From an uncultured Acidobacteriota bacterium (lineage in GTDB: Bacteria; Acidobacteriota; Terriglobia; Terriglobales; Acidobacteriaceae): 5,453 nucleotides of DNA. Position numbers and translations under genes: made by a program. Below, piece by piece: positions 1 to 5,453 of the stretch (its first letter is position 1; the number at the start of each line of letters is the position of its first letter). The DNA is taken from assembly GCA_903932385.1 (NCBI GenBank), contig CAIZGA010000139.1, forward strand, positions 1 to 5,453, given 5' to 3'. The notes beneath the pieces were generated by a model that worked only from the letters and a program-made list of their open reading frames with translations, made no database searches and had not been told where the DNA came from.

Positions 1-14
1 CTCTCCGCAAAGAA

Positions 15-359
15 ATGGCCCGGGGCCTGAATGCAACTGCCCAATCGAACGGCAAGGCAAAGGGCGCCAGGAAATCCAAAAAGCAAGGCGATGCAGCAAG
101 CACTCCTCGGCCGGATGCGTGTCGCGAGATCTTTGCCAATCTTTCGGAGTATCTGGATAACAGAGTGGAGCCACGCAGCTGCGAACAGATGCGCCGGCAT
201 ATCGAGGCCTGTCCGGCGTGTGTTGTTTTTCTGCAAGATCTCCGCCATGCGATTGACCGTTGCCGCGCTGCAGAGATTTCCTGCGATGCATCCGTAGCCT
301 CGCGGCTGCAAGCGTTGCTCACGCAGGAATATTTGCGCATGCTCACACAATCAGGCTGA
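15..359 (+). CDS. zf-HC2 (ZAS-type) putative anti-sigma factor, 114 aa; start uncertain
   Basis: The product is a small soluble protein with a zf-HC2/ZAS zinc-binding fold, the family of anti-sigma factors that hold ECF sigma factors inactive in the cytoplasm. Visible features are C36, the helix motif NLSEYLDNRVEP (42-53), then H62-x3-C66-x2-C69. The C36/H62/C66/C69 spacing equals the C11/H37/C41/C44 spacing I recall for the redox-sensing RsrA, and the overall size is also close. Further cysteines are C56, C83 and C90. There is no membrane segment. The N-terminus (13-24) is very rich in Lys/Arg, which is unusual for the family. No good ribosome binding site precedes the ATG at 15, and the frame stays open to the left edge (codons reading LRKE), so the true start may lie upstream, or translation may be coupled to an upstream gene. 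It is followed 54 bases later by an OsmC gene, possibly in one operon. The family call is firm; the sigma partner and redox role are inferred. Confidence 0.75.
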   Translation: MARGLNATAQSNGKAKGARKSKKQGDAASTPRPDACREIFANLSEYLDNRVEPRSCEQMRRHIEACPACVVFLQDLRHAIDRCRAAEISCDASVASRLQALLTQEYLRMLTQSG

Positions 360-396
360 TTCCCTGTAACGAATTCCAGAGTGCATGGCTCTTATC

Positions 397-405
397 AGGT
401 GGGAG
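397..405 (+). promoter_or_regulatory. Ribosome binding site that decides the OsmC start
   Basis: AGGTGGGAG lies at 397-405. It is 8 bases ahead of the ATG at 414, which is ideal, but only 2 bases ahead of the ATG at 408, and it lies downstream of the possible GTG start at 381. This favours translation from 414, with 417 as a second choice. Confidence 0.6.
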
Positions 406-413
406 TGATGAAC

Positions 414-833
414 ATGATGGAAGTGAAGGTTACACAGCTTGATAATGTAAAGTTTTCGATTCAATCGCGGTCGCACACAATTCTTTGCGACCAGCCCGCA
501 GAGAATGGCGGCGATGACGCCGGAATGACCCCACCTGAACTTCTGCTCGCTTCGCTGGCTTCATGCGCGGCATTTTATGCGGTGCAATATCTCAAGACGC
601 GCAAGCTTGCGGATAACGGCGTGCAGGTATCCGTCACTGCCGAAAAGATGACGCAGCCGGCGCGCCTGGGAAATTTCCGGATTGATGTCAACTCCCCGGT
701 AACTTTGTCCGAAGATCAGAAGACCGGCCTGATGCGCTCTGTCCATCAGTGCATCATTCACAACACGCTGATGTCGCAGCCCGAAATAACGATTGAGCTT
801 AAGACCAACACGGTAGCTCAATCGGTTTCATAA
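414..833 (+). CDS. OsmC/Ohr-family thiol-dependent peroxidase, 139 aa
   Basis: OsmC-family proteins are cytoplasmic enzymes that reduce organic hydroperoxides using a reactive cysteine pair. The signature helix PPELLLASLASCAAF (40-54) carries the first cysteine, C51, with the usual Glu at 42. The second cysteine is C113 in the family motif CIIHNTL (113-119), which corresponds to the common CPVHNTL. The length of about 139 residues is normal for the family, and both key cysteines are present, so the enzyme looks intact. The start at 414 is chosen from the ribosome binding site at 397-405; a GTG at 381 would add 11 residues with no family support. The upstream neighbour is a zf-HC2 protein with an RsrA-like zinc site, which fits a peroxide or thiol stress unit. 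I cannot tell from sequence whether it belongs to the OsmC, Ohr or YhfA-like branch, so no symbol is given. Confidence 0.9.
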   Translation: MMEVKVTQLDNVKFSIQSRSHTILCDQPAENGGDDAGMTPPELLLASLASCAAFYAVQYLKTRKLADNGVQVSVTAEKMTQPARLGNFRIDVNSPVTLSEDQKTGLMRSVHQCIIHNTLMSQPEITIELKTNTVAQSVS

Positions 834-846
834 CGCATTCGGTTTA

Positions 847-960
847 TCAATGGGTCCATCCAACACGAATGGCAAACAGCGATGCCGTCGCGATACACAC
901 CCAAAGCAGAATTCCCTGCAGGAATGGGTGAATACCGAGCGGTTTGAACTGAGTAGTCAT
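847..960 (-). CDS. Possible 37-aa single-pass membrane microprotein
   Basis: Reading the minus strand from the ATG at 960 to the TGA at 847 gives 37 residues. The N-terminus is MTTQFKPLGIHP, residues 13-31 (FLQGILLWVCIATASLFAI) are almost entirely hydrophobic and long enough to cross the membrane, and the tail is RVGWTH. The composition is that of a small membrane protein rather than random sequence. The ORF ends 13 bases from the OsmC stop, tail to tail, and fills the otherwise empty gap. Its ribosome binding site is poor (a GGA about 10 bases upstream). I recognise no family. It may equally be a chance ORF. Confidence 0.3.
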   Translation of the reverse strand: MTTQFKPLGIHPFLQGILLWVCIATASLFAIRVGWTH

Positions 961-1040
961 TAATGACGCATCCAGGTCCGGGCCGCAACAATCCGGCACT
1001 GCTGTAACAAGTCGAGGCGGCAAAGAAATATTAAAAATTA

Positions 1041-1075
1041 TTGACTTGATGTGACTAACTGCCGTGTGCTAGTTT
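1041..1075 (+). promoter_or_regulatory. Weak sigma-70-like promoter candidate for the secretion operon
   Basis: An AT-rich stretch (1022-1045) resembling an UP element runs into TTGACT at 1041-1046 and the overlapping TTGATG at 1046-1051. TAGTTT at 1070-1075 is the best -10 candidate, 18 bases after TTGATG but 23 after TTGACT, and it matches the consensus at only three of six positions. Transcription from here would give a leader of about 245 bases before the ATG at 1327. The assignment rests on composition and weak matches. Confidence 0.3.
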
Positions 1076-1203
1076 GTTCAGAATTCCTTATCCGTATCTC
1101 AGGAACGTTATTTTTACGGCACGGGCCCCGCTCTTATATTTGTTGCTTCCGCAAAGAGCTCAATCAGTTTGTATTTGGAGTCTGCGTCGAGTACAGATTC
1201 GTC

Positions 1204-1210
1204 AGGAGAG
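1204..1210 (+). promoter_or_regulatory. Strong ribosome binding site for a 16-codon leader ORF
   Basis: AGGAGAG at 1204-1210 is followed by 7 bases and then the ATG at 1218. The match and spacing are as good as those of the full-size genes here, although the ORF it serves is only 16 codons long. Confidence 0.5.
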
Positions 1211-1217
1211 TTGTGCC

Positions 1218-1268
1218 ATGACGGGATTGTCAAAAGTTTTGTTGATTTCAGTGGGTAGTATTTGTTGA
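1218..1268 (+). CDS. Possible 16-aa leader peptide
   Basis: The ORF encodes MTGLSKVLLISVGSIC and stops with TGA at 1266-1268, 58 bases before the ATG of the exported protein at 1327. It is supported by a strong ribosome binding site (1204-1210). The peptide has one Lys, then a hydrophobic run, and ends in Cys. It could be a regulatory leader peptide, a small membrane-active peptide, or chance. The same frame can be read back to a TTG at 1074 (64 codons), but that start lacks a ribosome binding site. No run of one amino acid suggests a classical attenuator, and I see no clear terminator hairpin after it. Confidence 0.35.
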   Translation: MTGLSKVLLISVGSIC

Positions 1269-1313
1269 GTTGAGTGATTCCGATTTTTCACCACAGTGTT
1301 CCAGAACGCCCTG

Positions 1314-1319
1314 AAGGAG
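1314..1319 (+). promoter_or_regulatory. Ribosome binding site of the 276-aa exported protein gene
   Basis: AAGGAG at 1314-1319 lies 7 bases before the ATG at 1327. This fixes that start over any other in-frame codon. Confidence 0.75.
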
Positions 1320-1326
1320 CGCACCC

Positions 1327-2157
1327 ATGAAGCAAATCAAGCAACAAAGCCAAAGCCTGAGCCTGACACCTTGGGCTACCAACCTCATCCTTGCCGTGCT
1401 GGTGTTCTTCATCAGCGGCGCGTCCGCGCAACAGCAGGCTGGTGTTATGACGTCAGCCGCGCCCAGCACCCCGCCTAAAGCACCGGCATCGGTTGCTGCC
1501 GCGCCAGCTCAACCCGCGGCCCACGCAGCTGCCACGCCGGTCGAGCAATCCGGAGCGCTCCCCGCAACCAAGCCGGGCGTTGAGGGCATCAAGATGCACG
1601 GCCACTGGGAAATTACCGTAAAAAATCCCGACGGAACCGTGGCCCAGCATCGGGACTTTGAAAACTCCATCCAGGGCGGCGGTGCCGCGTATCTGATCGC
1701 GCTGATGGCCGGATACACCGTCCCAAGCGACTATGAAATCTTTCTGCAATCGGCCGGGACTGCGCCGTGCACGCCTCCTGGGTCGTTGCAGGGATGCGTG
1801 ATTGTTCGTTCCCTGACTACGTCGCCGGGAACCAACTCCTGCCCCAATTACTACTGTGCCTCCACTCTTTCCTACACCTATAACTTGAACTACAGCGTAC
1901 TCGCATCGAACTCGATGGTCTTGTCCGGTTACTTCACAGCCAATCGCGCTGGGACAATCGACTCAGTTAGCACTTATGCGGGCAGTTGCCCGACTGCCTT
2001 TATTCAGTCGAGCGTTCTCGCGAACACATCTCCCGCTGCGTGCAATGCCGCTGCAGGCGGTATCGGTGTAAGCGCCCTGACTGGCACATCGGTAAGCTCC
2101 ATCGCAGTCAGCAATGGGCAACTTGTTCAGGTGGTAGTCACCATCAGCTTCTCCTAA
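1327..2157 (+). CDS. Exported protein with Pro/Ala linker and C-terminal beta-rich, tail-fibre-like module, 276 aa
   Basis: The function is unknown. A signal peptide is clear: basic and polar residues 1-17, hydrophobic core 18-30 (TNLILAVLVFFIS), and a cleavage site after ASA at 34. A Pro/Ala-rich, probably disordered linker spans about 42-83. The folded part begins with HGHWEITVKNPDGT (91-104) and RDFENSI (109-115). It continues with GGGAAYLIALMAG (117-129), a strand around YEIFLQSAG (136-144), a Cys-containing middle, alternating strands (181-204), and the terminal strand LVQVVVTISFS (266-276). Six cysteines (148, 157, 172, 177, 221, 239) could form disulfides outside the cytoplasm. From memory, similar segments occur in uncharacterised exported Acidobacteriota proteins. 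The order 'element with N, helix with ALMAG, value strand, C-terminal ITISFS strand' recalls phage tail-fibre or appendage modules, which is inference. It precedes the giant NHL protein by 46 bases with no terminator between them, so co-expression is likely. Confidence 0.85.
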   Translation: MKQIKQQSQSLSLTPWATNLILAVLVFFISGASAQQQAGVMTSAAPSTPPKAPASVAAAPAQPAAHAAATPVEQSGALPATKPGVEGIKMHGHWEITVKNPDGTVAQHRDFENSIQGGGAAYLIALMAGYTVPSDYEIFLQSAGTAPCTPPGSLQGCVIVRSLTTSPGTNSCPNYYCASTLSYTYNLNYSVLASNSMVLSGYFTANRAGTIDSVSTYAGSCPTAFIQSSVLANTSPAACNAAAGGIGVSALTGTSVSSIAVSNGQLVQVVVTISFS

Positions 2158-2190
2158 CTCTTTCCACCCGCATCAGGGCCTCAGAGAGAC

Positions 2191-2195
2191 AAGGA
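2191..2195 (+). promoter_or_regulatory. Ribosome binding site of the NHL/ASH/Ig protein gene
   Basis: AAGGA at 2191-2195 sits 8 bases before the ATG at 2204. An in-frame ATG at 2252 (residue 17) would still leave the signal peptide core intact but has no comparable site, so 2204 is preferred. Confidence 0.65.
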
Positions 2196-2203
2196 ACGGA
2201 GCG

Positions 2204-5200
2204 ATGGCGAAAAGTCTCGCCAATTCGAGGGTTGTTGCCTGCGCGAGGCAGATGCTGCGGCAGAAGCGGTCTGCTGTTGCATCTGCTTTGCTTGCGGTTG
2301 CATTTCTGTCTCCGGCTTGGATGGCAGTCGCGCAGATATCACCCAGCTCGCCCGGTCCCCAACCCAATCCGGAAATATTCTTTACTCCCGCCACGCTCAA
2401 CCCAGTCGCGGGTTTTGATCCCGCAACCGGGGCGCTGAACGGCGAGGGATATGGCGGCGACGGGCTACTGGCCAACTCCAATACCAGCGTCTTTGATTAC
2501 CCGGTAGGCGTGGCGTATGACATCTACGGCAACCTGTACATCGCAGACGCAAATAACTACATTGTCCGCGTGATTAACAAGGCAAGCGGCGGTCTGTTGT
2601 ATACCTACGCGGGTATGCCGGGATCTTTCGGTTTTTCGATTGGCGCCTATAATTCGCCCACATCGTCGAAGCTTGGCCTGGTTGCAGGAATGGCCTCCTT
2701 TGGGAGCAATGTCTATTTCACCGACCGGTCAAACAATGTGGTTTGGAAGGTCAACGACGGAGGCATTTCGATCTTTGCCGGAGGCGGATCGGGTACCTGC
2801 GGTGGCGCCACCGATTCAATCGGGGACGGGTGCTCGGCCACAAGCGCGGTACTGAACAATCCCTGGGCGGTGAATGTAGATGCCAACGGCAACGTTTACA
2901 TCAGCGACAGCTATAACGATCTGATTCGCGTGGTAACCGCCAGCACGGGCATCATCAGCGTATTTGCCGGCGCAGTTTCCGACATGAACACTTACGGCAC
3001 TTGCAATGCTGCCCCGTACTCGGTTAGCGGAACAGGTCCATTCCTTGCGACGCAAGCCCACCTCTGCTTTCCCGAGGGCATAGCATTTGATGGGAACGGA
3101 AACAGCTACATTGCCGATTCAACCCGCAACCAGGTGCTCAAAGTTGATGCCAATGGCTACGTGACGACCTTTGCAGGCGGCGGCAGCGGGACTTGCACCG
3201 GAGCAACGAATTCGATCGGGGACGGATGCCCGGCGACGTCTGCGACTCTGCACACGCCTGGGAGTGTATTCGTTGATCCAGCAGGACGCGTATACATCTC
3301 GGACTTCTTCAATGATGAAATTCGCGTGGTGGATTCCACAGGCACCATCACCAGCGCAATGGGCTCGACTCAAGGCATCTTATATACAAACTCTCTCTAT
3401 GAGCCGGACACGGAACCGCTTTTCCTGAATGGTGAATATACAGGGGCCGTAAACGGCGCTTACGGGATTGCGATGGACCCGTACGGGAACCTGATCGTTA
3501 CCGACAGCAGCAGCAACGCTGTAACTTCCGCGGGAACGACCGGCCAGTATGAATTTGGCAGACAGCAGATTTATTCGACGGTAACGACTTCGTCGCTGAA
3601 CGCAACCACGCCGTCCATGCCGCCGTATATCACCATTGCAAACCCCGGCGCGCAGACGTTGAACTTCTCCGGTACGCCTTCTGTGACAGGTCCCTTTGCC
3701 ATTACAGGGGGAACCTGCGATTTTTCCGGATCTCTGTCGCCCGGCCAGTCCTGCAACGTTGTGGCCAGTTTTTCTCCAACGGCAGACCAGGCTTATACGG
3801 GCACAATTACCATCAACAGCAATTCCAACAGCTCGCCCAACACCATCCTGCTATCTGGAACCGGCATCGGTACTTGCACTCTAAGCCCTATTGCGGGCTT
3901 TATTACGGGTAATCTGGTCTTTAGCAGCCCGCCCAATGTGGCCGCTCCTGCCCAAGCTATTAATCTTGTCAATAACGGTGTGTGCCCTTTCTCAACGAAC
4001 CTGTCATCTGGCACCTTCGTCGGCAATTACCCCGCAGGCTCGTCGGCTTTCTCGATGGTTTCCAATAACTGTCCAGCCACCTTGAATGGTGGCCAAAGTT
4101 GCACTTTCAATTTCAATTTCACCCCCACGGCCCTCACAAACTATTCTGCTGAGTATCAGCTAGCCATACCGGGCTATGGCAACTTTCTCTTTTATTTGAG
4201 CGGCGCGGGAGTTACGGAGCCTGCGGTCTCGTTCAACCCCTCCTCGCTCACATTTCCAACCACAGCAGATGGCGTGGCTGCGTCGTCAATGAGCACTGTG
4301 CTGACAAACGTGGGCAATGCCCCCCTTACAGGCCTGAACATCACGCTTGCTGGCTCAAACCCGTTGTACTTTGCATTCAACGGAACCAACAATTGTGGAA
4401 CTACCCTTGCAGCCAGCGCATCCTGCACCATCTCAGTGAACTTCACCCCGCAGGCTGCCTTAGCGAACTACTCGGCAAGTATCTCCGTAACGGATAACGC
4501 AACCGACTCCCCGCAGGTTGTGCCACTCAGCGGCACGGCGGGTGCGGCATTGGCCCCGATTGTCATCAACGACAATGAAACCATCCAAACGACGGACACG
4601 CCGGCCTTCGACAAATACGTGGTGATTCTGGACGCGGAGACCATCAACACAAAAGACACACCGGTAGTGAATCCGTCCAAACTGATCCTTGACGCCGAGA
4701 CCATTCACACAACAGACACACCGGCAGTGAATCCGTCCAAACTGATTCTTGATGCCGAGACAATTCACACAGCAGACACACCGGCAGTGAATCCGTCCAA
4801 ACTGATCCTTGACGCCGAGACAATCCACACCACGGATTCACCGGTGATAAAACCCGCAAAGCTAATCCTCGATGCGGAGATCATTCACGCAACAGACTCG
4901 CCGATTGGGAAGATTCTTACTTCGCCCACGACAGCGGTGCTTACGGCTTCAACGGCTACTCCGGCAGCAGGAAACGCTGTCACCTTCACGGCTACGGTTA
5001 CAAGTTCCGGTGGTACGCCAACGGGCAGCGTGACTTTCTACGATGGGGCAAACCCGCTTGCCACGGGAACGCTGAGTGCTGGGGTAGCTACGCTTGTTAC
5101 AAGCAGCTTGAGTGTGGGTTCGCACTCGATTAGCGCAGTGTACGACGGCTCGCCTCTGTTTCTGACAACCAACTCGAATACGCTGACGGAGACGGTGACG

Positions 5201-5453
5201 GACTTTACAGTCACCTTTGCCAGCACGGGAGGCTCGGGCGTGTCGCTCACAATTCTGCCGGGTAGGAGCGGGACGTACAACATCACGATCAATCCGCCGA
5301 GCAACGGCTATACAGGAATGATCACACTTTCTGTCAGCGGCCTGCCGACGGGAGCGATGGCAAGCTTCAGCCAGAATCCGATTGTGCTGAACGGCTCATC
5401 TGTTACATCGACACTTACCATCACGATTCCCCCGCTTGGCGCAATGCTGGAGA
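2204..5453 (+). CDS. Large exported NHL-propeller / ASH / 20-aa repeat / Ig-like surface protein, partial (3' end outside window)
   Basis: One frame is open for 1083 codons and runs off the right edge. Residues 1-22 are basic, 23-42 hydrophobic, with predicted signal cleavage after AVA at 43. Six NHL-type blades follow, near 100-127, 159-186, 218-245, 290-317, 352-379 and 418-444. Their cores read like GNLYIADANNYIVRV, NVYISDSYNDLIRVV and GRVYISDFFNDEIRVV, enough for a six-bladed beta-propeller. Three ASH/choice-of-anchor D domains span about 456-555, 557-668 and 671-783, with marks such as C505/C517, C731/C741, FSPT/FTPQ and LSGTG endings. Six 20-residue repeats (787-906) follow, then a bacterial Ig-like domain (about 907-1000, core PTGSVTFYDGANPLATG) and a further beta-domain (1001 on, GLPTGAMASFSQNP). 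The domains are typical of Acidobacteriota exported proteins. A role in adhesion or polymer binding is inferred. The C-terminal anchor, if any, is not visible. Confidence 0.9.
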   Translation, partial: MAKSLANSRVVACARQMLRQKRSAVASALLAVAFLSPAWMAVAQISPSSPGPQPNPEIFFTPATLNPVAGFDPATGALNGEGYGGDGLLANSNTSVFDYPVGVAYDIYGNLYIADANNYIVRVINKASGGLLYTYAGMPGSFGFSIGAYNSPTSSKLGLVAGMASFGSNVYFTDRSNNVVWKVNDGGISIFAGGGSGTCGGATDSIGDGCSATSAVLNNPWAVNVDANGNVYISDSYNDLIRVVTASTGIISVFAGAVSDMNTYGTCNAAPYSVSGTGPFLATQAHLCFPEGIAFDGNGNSYIADSTRNQVLKVDANGYVTTFAGGGSGTCTGATNSIGDGCPATSATLHTPGSVFVDPAGRVYISDFFNDEIRVVDSTGTITSAMGSTQGILYTNSLYEPDTEPLFLNGEYTGAVNGAYGIAMDPYGNLIVTDSSSNAVTSAGTTGQYEFGRQQIYSTVTTSSLNATTPSMPPYITIANPGAQTLNFSGTPSVTGPFAITGGTCDFSGSLSPGQSCNVVASFSPTADQAYTGTITINSNSNSSPNTILLSGTGIGTCTLSPIAGFITGNLVFSSPPNVAAPAQAINLVNNGVCPFSTNLSSGTFVGNYPAGSSAFSMVSNNCPATLNGGQSCTFNFNFTPTALTNYSAEYQLAIPGYGNFLFYLSGAGVTEPAVSFNPSSLTFPTTADGVAASSMSTVLTNVGNAPLTGLNITLAGSNPLYFAFNGTNNCGTTLAASASCTISVNFTPQAALANYSASISVTDNATDSPQVVPLSGTAGAALAPIVINDNETIQTTDTPAFDKYVVILDAETINTKDTPVVNPSKLILDAETIHTTDTPAVNPSKLILDAETIHTADTPAVNPSKLILDAETIHTTDSPVIKPAKLILDAEIIHATDSPIGKILTSPTTAVLTASTATPAAGNAVTFTATVTSSGGTPTGSVTFYDGANPLATGTLSAGVATLVTSSLSVGSHSISAVYDGSPLFLTTNSNTLTETVTDFTVTFASTGGSGVSLTILPGRSGTYNITINPPSNGYTGMITLSVSGLPTGAMASFSQNPIVLNGSSVTSTLTITIPPLGAMLE
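2774..2863 (+). repeat. Inter-blade Cys loop, copy 1 (30 codons)
   Basis: Residues 191-220 start FAGGGSGTC and contain IGDGC, linking NHL blade 2 to blade 3. They match residues 323-352 at 24 of 30 positions, with conserved C199 and C210. Third codon positions differ widely between the copies, so the duplication is old and the amino acids have been kept by selection. Confidence 0.75.
3170..3259 (+). repeat. Inter-blade Cys loop, copy 2 (30 codons)
   Basis: Residues 323-352 are the second copy, with C331 and C342 at the same 11-residue spacing. It links blade 4 to blade 5, so the two copies lie two blades apart (132 residues, 396 bases). Confidence 0.75.
4562..4921 (+). repeat. Six tandem in-frame 60-bp repeats (20-aa units)
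   Basis: The units begin at 4562, 4622, 4682, 4742, 4802 and 4862, encoding residues 787-906. The best-conserved unit reads LILDAETIHTTDTPAVNPSK. I2, D4, E6, I8, D12 and P14 of the unit are the same in all six copies. Units 3 and 4 differ at only 4 of 60 bases, three of them silent; units 2 and 3 differ at about 9. Unit 1 and the end of unit 6 are the most degenerate, as expected for an array growing from its centre. The array separates the ASH domains from the Ig-like domain. Its role may be a spacer or stalk; the acidic residues could bind metal ions. Both ideas are inference. Confidence 0.92.

Larger units (their letters stand above)
834..1326 (+). other. Long intergenic region and leader before the secretion operon
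   Basis: About 490 bases carry no large gene. In order they hold a possible minus-strand microprotein ORF (847-960), a short inverted repeat ATTCC-CTGCA-GGAAT at 911-925, an AT-rich block with a weak promoter (1022-1075), a leader of roughly 245 bases with a 16-codon ORF (1218-1268), and the ribosome binding site of the next gene (1314-1319). I see no tRNA, no riboswitch that I recognise and no intrinsic terminator with a T-run after the OsmC gene. Confidence 0.7.

Noticed and set aside
381..413. GTG at 381 and ATG at 408 as OsmC starts
   Set aside because: The ribosome binding site at 397-405 lies downstream of 381 and too close to 408. The extra residues have no family match.
561..821. 86-aa minus-strand ORF opposite the OsmC gene
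   Set aside because: It is a shadow of a well-conserved enzyme gene, with no recognisable domain and no ribosome binding site.
911..925. Inverted repeat ATTCC-CTGCA-GGAAT as a terminator or operator
   Set aside because: The stem is only five pairs with no T-run, so it is not an intrinsic terminator. It lies inside the candidate minus-strand microprotein ORF, and nothing else supports an operator.
1074..1268. 64-codon ORF starting with TTG
   Set aside because: There is no ribosome binding site at the TTG. The strong site inside the ORF points to the ATG at 1218 instead.
1453..1749. 98-aa and 69-aa minus-strand ORFs opposite the exported protein gene
   Set aside because: Low-complexity Gly/Arg-rich translation of the Pro/Ala linker region on the other strand; antisense artefacts.
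1986..2438. 150-codon + strand ORF spanning the end of one gene and the start of the next
   Set aside because: It crosses the gene boundary in a different frame, and its Arg/Cys/Ser-rich translation fits no family. Both overlapped genes have strong coding evidence.
4460..4859. Long minus-strand ORFs with a Cys-rich repeated translation
   Set aside because: They lie opposite the 60-bp repeat array of a clearly coding + strand gene. The periodic Cys-rich pattern is simply the antisense reading of the repeats, and there is no ribosome binding site or family match.
4562..4921. CRISPR-like array
   Set aside because: The 60-bp units are directly adjacent with no unique spacers, stay in frame within a large gene, and vary mostly at silent positions.

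Overview
The window most resembles an Acidobacteriota genome, probably class Terriglobia. This is inferred from protein content, because no phylogenetic marker gene is present. The clues are a large exported protein that joins NHL-repeat blades, ASH (choice-of-anchor D) domains and a bacterial Ig-like domain, plus an exported companion protein carrying a 'HGHWEI.VKNPDGT' segment. All firmly supported genes lie on the + strand.

Region 1 (1-833) is a small redox and regulation pair. The first gene encodes a soluble zf-HC2 protein of the anti-sigma type. Its putative zinc ligands have the same spacing as I recall for RsrA of Streptomyces. The second gene encodes an OsmC/Ohr-family thiol peroxidase with both reactive cysteines. 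The cognate ECF sigma factor, if there is one, would lie just left of the window. The frame of the zf-HC2 gene is open to the left edge, so its true start is uncertain.

Region 2 (834-1326) is a gap of about 490 bases. It holds a possible 37-codon membrane microprotein on the minus strand (847-960), an AT-rich block with a weak promoter candidate (1022-1075), and a long leader containing a 16-codon ORF with an excellent ribosome binding site (1218-1268).

Region 3 (1327-5453) is a probable two-gene secretion operon. The first gene (1327-2157) encodes a 276-residue exported protein with a Pro/Ala-rich linker and a C-terminal beta-rich module. The layout of that module recalls phage tail-fibre or appendage modules. 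After 46 bases comes a very large exported protein (2204 to beyond the window). It has a six-blade NHL propeller, three ASH-like domains, six tandem copies of a 20-residue repeat (exact 60-base period), an Ig-like domain and the beginning of a further beta-domain. Both products have N-terminal signal peptides, so they probably act together at or outside the cell surface, for example in adhesion, matrix or polymer binding. That function is inference.

The most unusual parts are the exact 60-base in-frame repeat array, the tail-fibre-like layout of the companion protein, the 16-codon leader ORF, and the RsrA-like zinc site next to an OsmC gene. I found no tRNA, rRNA, insertion sequence, CRISPR array or convincing intrinsic terminator.
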